Assembly (NCBI GenBank): GCA_019313505.1
Contig: JAFDBA010000002.1
Coordinates: 1 to 33,572 of the forward strand
Reading direction: 5' to 3'
Length of the DNA stretch: 33,572 nt
From: Deltaproteobacteria bacterium
Lineage (GTDB): Bacteria; Desulfobacterota; Desulfobacteria; Desulfobacterales; UBA11574
The translations under genes were made by a program, and so were the position numbers. Of the stretch, positions 22,225 to 31,261 are shown in pieces (the first letter of the stretch is position 1; the number at the start of each line of letters is the position of its first letter). Under the pieces are notes generated by a model. The model made no database searches. It was not told the origin of the DNA and was given only the letters and a program-made list of their open reading frames with translations.

Positions 22225-24327
22225 ATGGAAAATTTTAAAAAAACCGATTCAACCAAAGATTTAGGCTTCAACACTTTGTCTGATAAGCCTGTTGAAGAGC
22301 AATTAGATGAAGCAGGTATTGAGGAAAAAGAGATATTGAAAACCGATACGCCTGTTGAAGAGCAATCAGATGAAGCAGGTATTGAGGAAAAAGAGATATT
22401 GAAAACCGATACGCCTGTTGAAGATGCATTGTCCGATGATGTACAGCATGAGAGTGACGGTCCGGTAGAAGTTCAGAAACCAGATGACGTTCCGGCGGAA
22501 GTCCAGGAAACAGATGAGACGCCGGCGGAAATCCGGGAAGCAGATGACATTTCGGAACCTGTTCAGAAACCGAGTGAAGAATCAGAGTCTGTTCAAGAAA
22601 CGAGTGTCGGCCTGGAAGAAGTTAAAAAACCTGCTGAAGATATGGAAAGCTTGATGGATATGTACGAAGAAAGCTTCAAGCGTTTCACTGAAGGGTCGGT
22701 TGTTACCGGCCGGATAATTTCAGTTGATAAGGGTTATGTGCTAGTTGACATCGGGTACAAATCAGAAGGACAGATACGCATTCAAGAATTCACGGATGAA
22801 GATGGAAATTTAAACGCCAATATCGGTGATACGGTTGAGGTTATGGTGGAATGGTGGGATGAAGAAGAAGAACGTGTTATCCTTTCCAAAGAAAAGGCAG
22901 CCAAGGTCAAAGTATGGGAAGATATTAAAAAATGTTACGACGCAGAAAAGACAGTTGATGGCGTTATTATAAATCGTGTCAAGGGCGGTTTTTCCGTGGA
23001 TATAGGTGTCCAGGCCTTTTTGCCCGGTTCACAGGCCGATTTGCGTCCCATCCGCAAGCTCGATGAGATGGTCGGACAGACATTTACTTTCAAGATCCTA
23101 AAATATAACCGAAAACGGAGCAATATCGTTTTATCAAGAAGGGCTGTTCTTGAAGAGGAGCGCAGCACTATCCGAACTTCAACGTTAGCTTCCATCCACG
23201 ATGGTAAAGTTGTTGAGGGTATCATAAAGAATATCACGGAGTATGGTGTGTTTGTTGATCTTGGTGGCGTGGACGGTCTGCTCCATATTACAGATATTTC
23301 ATGGGGACGAGTGAAACACCCTTCAGAACTCTTTTCAGTAGGTGATGAGATAACTGTAAAGATCCTCAATCTTGACCTTGAAAAGGAGAGAGTTTCATTG
23401 GGCAAGAAACAACTTACCGAGGACCCCTGGTTAACCGCTTCAGAAAAGTATCCTGTGGGTTCCCGTATTATTGGAAAGGTTGTCAGTTTGACAGATTATG
23501 GCGCATTCATTGAATTGGAAGAAGGTATTGAAGGGCTGATTCATGTTTCTGAAATGTCATGGACCCGAAAGATTCGTCATCCTTCCAAAGTTGTTTCTTC
23601 GGGTGATGAAGTTGAGGCTGTTGTGCTTGACATCAGGCCTGAAAACAGACGGATTTCCCTTGGCATGAAGCAGGTTGTTCCGAATCCATGGGACGTCATT
23701 AGTGAAAAGTATCCGGTAGGTACGACTATTGAAGGTAAGATCAAGAATATCACCGATTTCGGTCTTTTTATCGGCATCGGTGAAGGAATCGACGGCCTTG
23801 TTCATATTTCCGATATCTCCTGGACCAAACGGATAAAACATCCATCAGAATTATATAAGAAAAATGATGTGATTCAGGCCATAGTTCTTGATATTGAGAA
23901 AAATCAAGAAAGGTTTTCTTTAGGGATAAAACAGTTGCATACGGACCCATGGAAAACTGTGGGCGAGCGGTATGAAGTCGGAAAAGAGATAACAGGTACT
24001 GTGACTAACCTTACAGATTTCGGGGTTTTTGTGGAACTCGAAGAAGGTATAGAAGGACTTGTGCATGTGTCTGAAATCAGCAATGAAAAGGTGAAAACCC
24101 CCATCGGCAGATTTAACGTAGCCGATGTCATCACCGCCAAAGTTATGAATATCAACAGCGTGGAAAGACGGATCGGCCTTTCGATCAAGCGACTTGAAAT
24201 TGAGGATGAGCAGAGCTTGCTGACCGAGTATGTCAATAACGTGGGACCCGCGACTTCAACCTTTGGAGAAATTTTACGTGAAAACCTTCAGGAAAAGTTA
24301 AATGATAATGATTCCGATGATAATTAA
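22225..24327 (+). CDS. rpsA: 30S ribosomal protein S1 with acidic N-terminal extension
   Basis: The 700-aa protein has six S1 (OB-fold) RNA-binding domains starting near residues 158, 245, 329, 412, 499 and 586, each with the VKNITDFGxFVxLxxGIxGLVH pattern in the last four. S1 binds mRNA leaders on the 30S subunit, which may matter here as many genes lack Shine-Dalgarno sequences. The first ~150 residues are very acidic and repetitive and lie outside the S1 domains; two 21-residue units are encoded by a 63-bp tandem duplication. AGGGGG lies 11 bases before the ATG. Confidence 0.95.
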   Translation: MENFKKTDSTKDLGFNTLSDKPVEEQLDEAGIEEKEILKTDTPVEEQSDEAGIEEKEILKTDTPVEDALSDDVQHESDGPVEVQKPDDVPAEVQETDETPAEIREADDISEPVQKPSEESESVQETSVGLEEVKKPAEDMESLMDMYEESFKRFTEGSVVTGRIISVDKGYVLVDIGYKSEGQIRIQEFTDEDGNLNANIGDTVEVMVEWWDEEEERVILSKEKAAKVKVWEDIKKCYDAEKTVDGVIINRVKGGFSVDIGVQAFLPGSQADLRPIRKLDEMVGQTFTFKILKYNRKRSNIVLSRRAVLEEERSTIRTSTLASIHDGKVVEGIIKNITEYGVFVDLGGVDGLLHITDISWGRVKHPSELFSVGDEITVKILNLDLEKERVSLGKKQLTEDPWLTASEKYPVGSRIIGKVVSLTDYGAFIELEEGIEGLIHVSEMSWTRKIRHPSKVVSSGDEVEAVVLDIRPENRRISLGMKQVVPNPWDVISEKYPVGTTIEGKIKNITDFGLFIGIGEGIDGLVHISDISWTKRIKHPSELYKKNDVIQAIVLDIEKNQERFSLGIKQLHTDPWKTVGERYEVGKEITGTVTNLTDFGVFVELEEGIEGLVHVSEISNEKVKTPIGRFNVADVITAKVMNINSVERRIGLSIKRLEIEDEQSLLTEYVNNVGPATSTFGEILRENLQEKLNDNDSDDN
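22288..22413 (+). repeat. 63-bp tandem duplication inside rpsA
   Basis: Units 22288-22350 and 22351-22413 differ by a single base (TTA versus TCA, Leu to Ser). They encode PVEEQ-x-DEAGIEEKEILKTDT twice. A third partial unit (CCTGTTGAAG) follows. Confidence 0.92.
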
Positions 24328-24344
24328 CAGCTAATAACAACACT

Positions 24345-25244
24345 ATGTTTTCTCGCAGACATCCATATCTTTTTTTTATCCTGACCTTTTCATCTGTTGT
24401 TGCGACAGCAATGATAGTGATGGTTCTTCTTTTTGTCCTCGGCACAAGAAATGCTGAATTTGAATTCGGAGAGAAAGTCGGTATCATAGAGATCAAAGGT
24501 ATTATTGCGGAGTCTAAAAATGTAATCCATAACATAAAACGCTTCCGGGAGGATGATTCCGTCAAAGCGATCGTGATCCGTATCGATTCTCCCGGTGGCG
24601 CCGTTGGTCCTTCACAGGAAATCTTCAGGGAGATCAGAAAGACTTCGAAATCCAAGAAAGTTGTGGCTTCCATGGGTACAATTGCTGCTTCCGGAGGCTA
24701 TTACATTGCTGCAGGGGCAGATGGAATTGTTGCCAATCCAGGGACAATAACCGGTAGCATTGGCGTTATCATGGGGTTTACTAATTATCAGGAACTGCTT
24801 GATAAAATCGGATTGGTTCCCATTGTGATCAAAAGTGGTAAATACAAGGATATCGGATCTCCGGTTCGAAAGATGAAGCCTGAAGAAAAGAGAATCCTTA
24901 AAGATTTTGCAAGAAAAATCCACAGACAATTTATTCAAGATATTGTTGAAGGCAGAACGATGGATAGGGCCAAGGTGGAATCTCTTGCTGACGGACGTAT
25001 CTTTACCGGAGAAGAATCAAAAAAACTTGGTCTGGTAGACCGGATCGGAAATTTTGAAGATGCCGTTGAATGGGCCGGCCGTTTGGGTGGTATTAAGGGA
25101 AAAATCTCCACGGTTTATGCCCGGGAGAAAAAATTTCCACTTTTAAGATATATTACGGATTCATCTGCTAAAGCGTTATTAAATCGAATCACGGATCCAT
25201 CTTTGTCTGCAAATTATCTATATACACCGGAAAAAGACCTCTAA
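24345..25244 (+). CDS. sppA: Signal peptide peptidase SppA (36K type)
   Basis: A 299-aa inner-membrane serine protease that degrades leftover signal peptides. One N-terminal transmembrane segment (about residues 9-32) is followed by a single ClpP-like domain. RIDSPGGAVGPSQEI, the nucleophile Ser in GTIAASGGYYIAA and the general-base Lys in IKSGKYKDIGSP are all present. It is the short single-domain form found in many bacteria. It lies 17 bp after rpsA with no clear Shine-Dalgarno sequence, so coupling to rpsA is likely. Confidence 0.92.
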   Translation: MFSRRHPYLFFILTFSSVVATAMIVMVLLFVLGTRNAEFEFGEKVGIIEIKGIIAESKNVIHNIKRFREDDSVKAIVIRIDSPGGAVGPSQEIFREIRKTSKSKKVVASMGTIAASGGYYIAAGADGIVANPGTITGSIGVIMGFTNYQELLDKIGLVPIVIKSGKYKDIGSPVRKMKPEEKRILKDFARKIHRQFIQDIVEGRTMDRAKVESLADGRIFTGEESKKLGLVDRIGNFEDAVEWAGRLGGIKGKISTVYAREKKFPLLRYITDSSAKALLNRITDPSLSANYLYTPEKDL

Positions 25245-25313
25245 CCCGATCTAATAATCAATAATTAATTGTTGACTATTAACCATTATTTATTTAACCA
25301 CAAGCCTCCTTTG

Positions 25314-25922
25314 TCATTCAAAAACAGTTATGTCCCCCCGCCCTTTGCGGATAATCTCAGGCATGTCGTTAATCAGGGATACGACACTTGAAGGGTGGCC
25401 CGGAACAGGTCCACCATCAATTACCACATCTATTCTGGGATGAAAAAAATCATGAATAAGGGACGGATCGAAAAAATTGGTGCCATCAGGCATTGTGGCA
25501 CTTGTGGTGATAATCGGATTCCCCAGCATTTCAACAAGTTCAAGACATATCGGGTGATCCGGCATACGTATTCCGGCGGTTTTCCGCTTGGTAAGCATGA
25601 TTTTGGGAACAAGTTTGGATCCTTCCAGAACGAATGTATAAGGGCCCGGCAAAAGCCGTTTCATGGTTTTATATGCATAATTTGAAACCTTGGCATAATT
25701 GCTTATATTTTTGAGTCCCGAGCAGATAAAGCTAAATGGCTTTATTCTATTCCGCTGTTTTAACTGGTAAATCTTTTCAATCGCCTTTTTATTCATAATA
25801 TCGCAGCCAATTCCGTAGTAGGTGTCGGTTGGATAGGCGATAATACCCCCTTTTTTAAGGATCTCGACAACCTTTGTAATAAGTCGTGCCTGGGGATTCT
25901 TGGGGTTTATTTTAGCAAGCAT
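25314..25922 (-). CDS. YciO/Sua5/YrdC-family protein (L-threonylcarbamoyladenylate synthase-like)
   Basis: A 202-aa single YrdC domain. GGIIAYPTDTYYGIGCD near residue 30, LKQRNRIKPFSFIC, LLPGPYTFVL, RMPDHPICLELVE and TTSATMPDG are family motifs. TsaC/Sua5 proteins make threonylcarbamoyl-AMP for the t6A37 tRNA modification; the KQRNRIKPF version is closer to the YciO branch, whose function is less certain. It converges with sppA and is divergent from guaB. Confidence 0.87.
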   Translation of the reverse strand: MLAKINPKNPQARLITKVVEILKKGGIIAYPTDTYYGIGCDIMNKKAIEKIYQLKQRNRIKPFSFICSGLKNISNYAKVSNYAYKTMKRLLPGPYTFVLEGSKLVPKIMLTKRKTAGIRMPDHPICLELVEMLGNPIITTSATMPDGTNFFDPSLIHDFFHPRIDVVIDGGPVPGHPSSVVSLINDMPEIIRKGRGDITVFE

Positions 25923-26065
25923 GACATTTATCTATTACGGGTATTAACGCAATGTCAAGGCGACTTATGAAAAATCATGACTAATAAAGATTGCAAAAAA
26001 CAGTTCCATTTGTTATGCGATCCTGAAAAAATAATAAATTAACGAAATCCTTCCTGGAGGAACCC

Positions 26066-27529
26066 ATGATAAGAATACCACCTGAAGAGGCCTTTTCTTT
26101 TGACGATGTTTTGTTGCTGCCGGGCTATTCCGATGTTTTGCCCCGAGATGTTGATACCAGTACCCGATTGACAAGAAACATTAAATTAAGCATTCCCATT
26201 GTCAGCGCCGCTATGGATACCGTAACAGAGGCTCACACCGCAATAAGTATGGCACGCGAAGGTGGAATCGGTTTTATACACCGCAATATAAGCATAACAA
26301 GCCAGGTTGTTGAGGTTGACAGGGTTAAAAAATCTGAAAGCGGCATGATAGTCGATCCGGTAACGATTCATCCTGATCAGCTTGTTCATGAGGTATTGAA
26401 ACTGATGGGAAAATATCGCATTTCCGGAGTTCCGGTTACAAAAGGAGATCGACTTGTAGGTATTGTGACAAACAGGGATCTAAGATTTGAAACAGATCTT
26501 GAAAAGAAAGTTTCTGAAGTCATGACCAAAGAAAATCTTATTACGGTTTCAGAGGGAATTACACTGGAAGACTCAAAGAAACTGCTGCATAAACACAGGA
26601 TAGAAAAGCTCCTTGTGGTTGATGACAAAAGGCGACTGATAGGAATGATAACCATAAAAGATATTGAAAAGATAAAAAAATATCCGAACGCTTGCAAGGA
26701 TAGTATGGGAAGACTAAGAGTCGGGGCCGCTATAGGGGTCGGCACTGACATGGAAGAACGTGCAGAAGCACTTCTGAAGGCGGGAGCCGATGTTATCTTA
26801 ATTGATACATCTCACGGACATTCAAAAAACGTACTTAATGCTGTAGAAATTTTAAAAAATAACTTCAAGGAAATTGAGCTGATCGCCGGAAATGTGGGTA
26901 CGGCAAAGGGAGCTGAAGCCCTTGTTAAGGCCGGTGTGGACGGAGTTAAGATCGGAATTGGACCCGGTTCCATCTGTACCACTCGTGTTGTTGCGGGTGT
27001 TGGTGTACCTCAGATTACCGCAATCATGAACTGCGAGTCGGTATATAACAAAACAGGTGTTCCCTTGATTGCTGATGGCGGTATTAAATTTTCAGGTGAT
27101 ATTACAAAAGCCGTGGCCGCAGGTGCTCATGTGATAATGATTGGCGGTCTTCTGGCAGGAACCGAGGAGAGTCCGGGTGAGTTGGTCATTTTTCAGGGTC
27201 GCAGCTATAAGGCTTACAGAGGAATGGGATCCATAGAAGCCATGCGAAAAGGGAGCAAGGACAGATACTATCAAGGTGAAGATGTCTACGGCGACAAGCT
27301 GGTTCCGGAAGGTATTGTGGGCCGTGTGCCCTATAGAGGAAGTCTTTCCGACAATATTTTCCAGCTTATTGGAGGGCTAAAGGCAGGCATGGGATATGTG
27401 GGATGCCGAAATTTGGATGAGCTCAGGGAAAAAGCTCGCTTCATAAAGATCAGCGCAGCAGGTATGCGTGAAAGTCATGTTCATGACGTGATTATTACCA
27501 AAGAGGCACCGAATTATCGTCTCGATTAG
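26066..27529 (+). CDS. guaB: Inosine-5'-monophosphate dehydrogenase
   Basis: The 487-aa TIM-barrel enzyme oxidises IMP to XMP with NAD+, the committed step to GMP. It opens with [17 protein letters not shown]. Two CBS domains are inserted at about residues 95-205. The catalytic Cys lies in [17 protein letters not shown] near residue 304, and the flap YRGMGS follows. GGAGG precedes the ATG. dnaE begins 23 bp downstream. Confidence 0.97.
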   Translation: MIRIPPEEAFSFDDVLLLPGYSDVLPRDVDTSTRLTRNIKLSIPIVSAAMDTVTEAHTAISMAREGGIGFIHRNISITSQVVEVDRVKKSESGMIVDPVTIHPDQLVHEVLKLMGKYRISGVPVTKGDRLVGIVTNRDLRFETDLEKKVSEVMTKENLITVSEGITLEDSKKLLHKHRIEKLLVVDDKRRLIGMITIKDIEKIKKYPNACKDSMGRLRVGAAIGVGTDMEERAEALLKAGADVILIDTSHGHSKNVLNAVEILKNNFKEIELIAGNVGTAKGAEALVKAGVDGVKIGIGPGSICTTRVVAGVGVPQITAIMNCESVYNKTGVPLIADGGIKFSGDITKAVAAGAHVIMIGGLLAGTEESPGELVIFQGRSYKAYRGMGSIEAMRKGSKDRYYQGEDVYGDKLVPEGIVGRVPYRGSLSDNIFQLIGGLKAGMGYVGCRNLDELREKARFIKISAAGMRESHVHDVIITKEAPNYRLD

Positions 27530-27552
27530 CCTCCAATTATGCAAAATAAACA

Positions 27553-30500
27553 ATGACAGAAACCACATCTAATTTCGTACATCTTCATGTTCATACCCAG
27601 TACAGTCTTCTGGATGGAGCCATCAGGATCGATCCGCTTTTAAAGCGTGTAGCAGATTTTGGCATGGACTCAGTGGCTATCACCGATCATGGCACCATGT
27701 TCGGAGCCATGACCTTTTATGAAAAGGCTAATAGAGCCGGAATAAAACCGATTATCGGGTGCGAATGTTATCTGGCTCCGGGACGTCTTACGGAGAAAAC
27801 CCCCCTTGATAAAAGGGGCCTTTCCCATTTGATCCTTCTGGCTGAGAATCAGGAAGGATATCGGAATCTTTGCAAACTGGCCACCATTGCCCAGCTCAAG
27901 GGATTTTATTACAAACCACGCATCGATAAAGAAGTTCTAAAACAACACATCAAAGGGCTTATCGGCTTTTCAGCATGTCTGCACGGTGAGATCCCCAGGC
28001 TGATTCAGAAAGGCCGAATAGATCAGGCTGATGAAGCAGCCCTCTTTTACCTAAAAGTTTTTGGTGAAGGGAATTTTTTCTTAGAAGTTCAAAATAACGG
28101 TATCGATATACAGGAAAAAGTGAACCAGGCCCTTTTGGATATGAGCAAAAGGCTTTCCATCCCCCTGGTTGCCAGCAACGATTGTCATTATCTCGACAAA
28201 GAAGATGTTCGTGCTCACGATGTGCTTTTGTGCATCCAGACAGGAAAGACCGTTCATGATACGGATAGGCTAAAGTTTAGAACCGATCAGCTCTATTTAA
28301 AATCAAAAGCCGAAATGTATTCAGCTTTCAAGGATTATCCGGGTGCTCTTGAGAATACTGTGAATATAGCCGGACGCTGCAATATAGAATTCGACTTTAA
28401 CTCATATCACTTCCCTAAATTTAAAACCTCACCCGGAGAAACTGTTGATAAGGTTTTTAAACAAAAGGTAAGGGATGGGTTTGAGTCAATATTCCAACGG
28501 GTAAAAACAAAGAATCCAGATGTTGATAAAAAGCTTTATGTTGATCGTATCGAAAAAGAGATTACTGTTATCAATTCCATGGGCTTTTCAGGGTATTTTT
28601 TAATTGTAGCCGATTTTATCCGCTATGCCAAAGAGAACAATATTCCTGTTGGACCCGGCAGGGGCTCTGTGGCGGGAAGCCTTGTTTCTTATTCCCTTGG
28701 AATCACAGACCTTGATCCGATTGAGCATGGTCTTATCTTTGAACGCTTTTTAAACCCGGCTCGTAAAAGCATGCCGGACATCGATGTCGACTTTTGTATA
28801 AACGGCAGGGAAGAAGTCTTTAAGTATGTGGCGGAAAAATACGGCGGCGGCGATTTTGTTGCCCAGATTATCACATTCGGAAAACTAAAAACCAGGGCCG
28901 TAATTCGTGATGTTGGCCGGGCGTTAGATATACCCCTTTACGAGGTGGACGCTATTGCCAAAATGGTGCCCGATGTCTTGAACATAAGTCTTGACGCTGC
29001 GCTTGAACAGGAACCTCGGATTAAGAATCTGGCTAAAAACAAACCGGAAGTCGCCAATCTTATCAACATCTGCCGTACACTGGAAGGACTCCCGCGACAT
29101 GCCTCAACCCATGCTGCCGGCGTTGTGATTGCGGACAAGCCTCTGGTGGAATATCTACCGCTATACAAAGGTAAAAAAGGCGAGGTTGTTACCCAGTTCG
29201 ATATGAAATGTGTGGAGAAGATCGGGCTGATTAAGTTTGATTTTCTGGGGCTTCGCAACCTGACGGTCATCGCAAATACGCTTAAGCTTATCGTAGCACA
29301 AGGCGGAACTCCCCCTGATCTTACAAACCTCGATTTAAACGATCCTGCCACCTATCATCTTCTTGAATCCGGCAAGTCCACCGGTGTGTTCCAACTGGAA
29401 AGTTCAGGCATGAAAGATCTGCTGGTAAGATTGAGGCCGGAAAGCTTTGATGATATCATCGCACTGGTTGCGCTTTACCGCCCCGGCCCCCTTGACAGCG
29501 GAATGGTGGATGACTTTGTGGACAGAAAACACGGTAAAAAGACAGTTGAGTATCTTGTACCACAGCTCGAACCGATTCTGAAAGAGACTTACGGGGTTGT
29601 CGTCTATCAGGAGCAGGTGATGAAGATTGCCGGGGATCTGGCAAATTTTTCCATGGCCGAGGCTGATGATCTTCGAAAAGCCATGGGTAAAAAAATCCCG
29701 GAGATTCTGGCCAAACACAGAGAGCGTTTCATGCAGGGGGCGGCGGACAATGGAATCCCATCTGACAAAGCCGGGAAGATATTTTATTTCATGGAAAAAT
29801 TCGGGGGATATGGATTCAACAAGTCCCATAGCGCCGCATATTCAATGATAGCATATCAGACAGCTTTTCTAAAAGCTCACTTCCCGGTGGAGTTCATGGC
29901 TTCATTGCTTACAAGCGAAATGCATTCCACTGATGGGGTTGTAAAATATATTGCCGAATGCCGCAGTCAGGGTATTGAAGTTCTTCCTCCTGATATCAAC
30001 GAAAGCGGCAAGGAATTTACCGTAACCGGTTCGAAAATAATATTCGGACTGGTTGCTGTTAAGAACGTGGGTGAAAACGCCATCGAATCTATCGTCGAAG
30101 CCAGAAATGAAGGGGGAAAATTTTCTTCGCTTTTTGAATTCTGTGAACGCATCGATCTGAAAAAGGTTAACAAACGTGTTGTCGAGAGTCTTATTAAATG
30201 TGGTGCCTTCGATTCCACCGGAGATTACCGCTCCCGGATGACGGCTTCCATGGATGATATTTTCGATTATGGTCAACGGGTTCAGAAAGAAAGATCGGAT
30301 CCACAGATGGGTTTGTTTGACATGCCTGGAAACAGTATGGCCATTAACTTGCCCAACCTGCCCGAAATCGATGAATGGAGTGAAAAACAGCTTTTAGCAC
30401 TTGAAAAGGAATCTCTCGGTTTTTATATCACCGGACATCCTTTGAGCGGTCATGAAGATATTCTGGAAAATTTTACCAATGCAAACTCGGCCGAGCTCAA

Positions 30501-31041
30501 AGAGAAAAAAGATGGTGAAACCGTAAGAATAGGTGGAATAGTCAGAAATTCGAAAACCATAAAGACCAAAAAAAAAGGGGATTTGATGGCCTTTGTTACC
30601 CTGGAGGACCTCCATGGATCTGTTGAAGCTACAGTATTTTCTTCACTTTATGCAAAAGTTAATAAACTTTTAAGCGATGACAATCCAATCCTTGTCCAGG
30701 GACAGCTGCAAAAGAACGAAAACTCGGTAAAAATTTTGGCAGACACGATCATACCGATTAATAAGGCCGAGGAGACGTGGACTGCAAGCGTCCATTTTAA
30801 TCTGGACATAACCCGCACACAAAAAGAGTTGCTTATTCAATTAAAAGAGATTTTTAAAAACCATCCGGGTTCCTGTCGAGCATATATTCACCTGCTGAAC
30901 CCTGATAAAACAGATACGATTGTTGCACTTTCTGACTCTATGAAATTAAGGCCCGGTCTGCCGCTGACCAGTGAGGTTAATCGATTATTAGGCTATAATG
31001 CTGTGGAAACAGATTGCAGGCCTGCTGTGTCGTCGGGCTGA
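27553..31041 (+). CDS. dnaE: DNA polymerase III subunit alpha
   Basis: The 1162-aa replicative polymerase. The N-terminal PHP domain has HLHVHTQYSLLDGAIR and ITDHGTMFGA, with metal-ligand residues largely kept. The palm has MPDIDVDFC near residues 408-415, with two catalytic Asp, and FDFLGLRNL. A helix-hairpin-helix region and an OB domain (VRIGGIVRNSKTI, residue ~989) follow, so it is of the DnaE1 class. The length is normal for the class. No Shine-Dalgarno sequence is apparent; co-transcription with guaB is likely. A family D repeat starts 10 bp after its stop codon. Confidence 0.97.
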   Translation: MTETTSNFVHLHVHTQYSLLDGAIRIDPLLKRVADFGMDSVAITDHGTMFGAMTFYEKANRAGIKPIIGCECYLAPGRLTEKTPLDKRGLSHLILLAENQEGYRNLCKLATIAQLKGFYYKPRIDKEVLKQHIKGLIGFSACLHGEIPRLIQKGRIDQADEAALFYLKVFGEGNFFLEVQNNGIDIQEKVNQALLDMSKRLSIPLVASNDCHYLDKEDVRAHDVLLCIQTGKTVHDTDRLKFRTDQLYLKSKAEMYSAFKDYPGALENTVNIAGRCNIEFDFNSYHFPKFKTSPGETVDKVFKQKVRDGFESIFQRVKTKNPDVDKKLYVDRIEKEITVINSMGFSGYFLIVADFIRYAKENNIPVGPGRGSVAGSLVSYSLGITDLDPIEHGLIFERFLNPARKSMPDIDVDFCINGREEVFKYVAEKYGGGDFVAQIITFGKLKTRAVIRDVGRALDIPLYEVDAIAKMVPDVLNISLDAALEQEPRIKNLAKNKPEVANLINICRTLEGLPRHASTHAAGVVIADKPLVEYLPLYKGKKGEVVTQFDMKCVEKIGLIKFDFLGLRNLTVIANTLKLIVAQGGTPPDLTNLDLNDPATYHLLESGKSTGVFQLESSGMKDLLVRLRPESFDDIIALVALYRPGPLDSGMVDDFVDRKHGKKTVEYLVPQLEPILKETYGVVVYQEQVMKIAGDLANFSMAEADDLRKAMGKKIPEILAKHRERFMQGAADNGIPSDKAGKIFYFMEKFGGYGFNKSHSAAYSMIAYQTAFLKAHFPVEFMASLLTSEMHSTDGVVKYIAECRSQGIEVLPPDINESGKEFTVTGSKIIFGLVAVKNVGENAIESIVEARNEGGKFSSLFEFCERIDLKKVNKRVVESLIKCGAFDSTGDYRSRMTASMDDIFDYGQRVQKERSDPQMGLFDMPGNSMAINLPNLPEIDEWSEKQLLALEKESLGFYITGHPLSGHEDILENFTNANSAELKEKKDGETVRIGGIVRNSKTIKTKKKGDLMAFVTLEDLHGSVEATVFSSLYAKVNKLLSDDNPILVQGQLQKNENSVKILADTIIPINKAEETWTASVHFNLDITRTQKELLIQLKEIFKNHPGSCRAYIHLLNPDKTDTIVALSDSMKLRPGLPLTSEVNRLLGYNAVETDCRPAVSSG

Positions 31042-31051
31042 AACCTAAACT

Positions 31052-31200
31052 GGACAAACGGTAAAAGTGACTAAAGTGAACTAAAGTTTGAAGTGACTAA
31101 AGTTAAGGTGTCGCTTCTCTCCATTTATTCATATAAAAATTGACGGAATTCCAAAATGTTAGACATTTTAGATCACTTCACACTTTATTTAAGTTGAAAA
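31052..31200. repeat. Family D repeat region after dnaE
   Basis: AAGTGACTAAAG occurs twice, with GAACTAAAG between, followed by TTAAGGTGTCGCTTCTCTCC. The far side carries the reverse complement of AAGTGATCTAAAATGT and a perfect AAAATGT (31153-31159) / ACATTTT (31163-31169) hairpin. The two sides suggest an inverted-repeat element of about 140 bp. The first 43 bp recur at 21375-21417. Confidence 0.6.
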
Positions 31201-31245
31201 ATATCTTCCATCAAAAGCACAAAATGGAAGATTTTTCAAAGGTCT
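31194..31245. repeat. Family A-type hairpin before the aminotransferase gene
   Basis: TTGAAAAATATCTTCCAT and ATGGAAGATTTTTCAA form a 16-bp stem with a 2-nt bulge, ending in CAAAGGTCT (31237-31245) as in other family A copies. GGAGA follows directly, 12 bases before the ATG, so the repeat edge helps form the ribosome-binding region. Confidence 0.6.
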
Positions 31246-31261
31246 GGAGACATAATTCACA

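Noticed and set aside
22288-22413. CRISPR-like direct repeat
   Set aside because: Only two adjacent units without spacers, in frame inside rpsA; this is a coding tandem duplication.
25258-25275. A/T-rich near-palindrome between sppA and the YciO-like gene
   Set aside because: It is almost pure A/T with no G/C stem or T-tract on either strand, so a terminator call is not supported.
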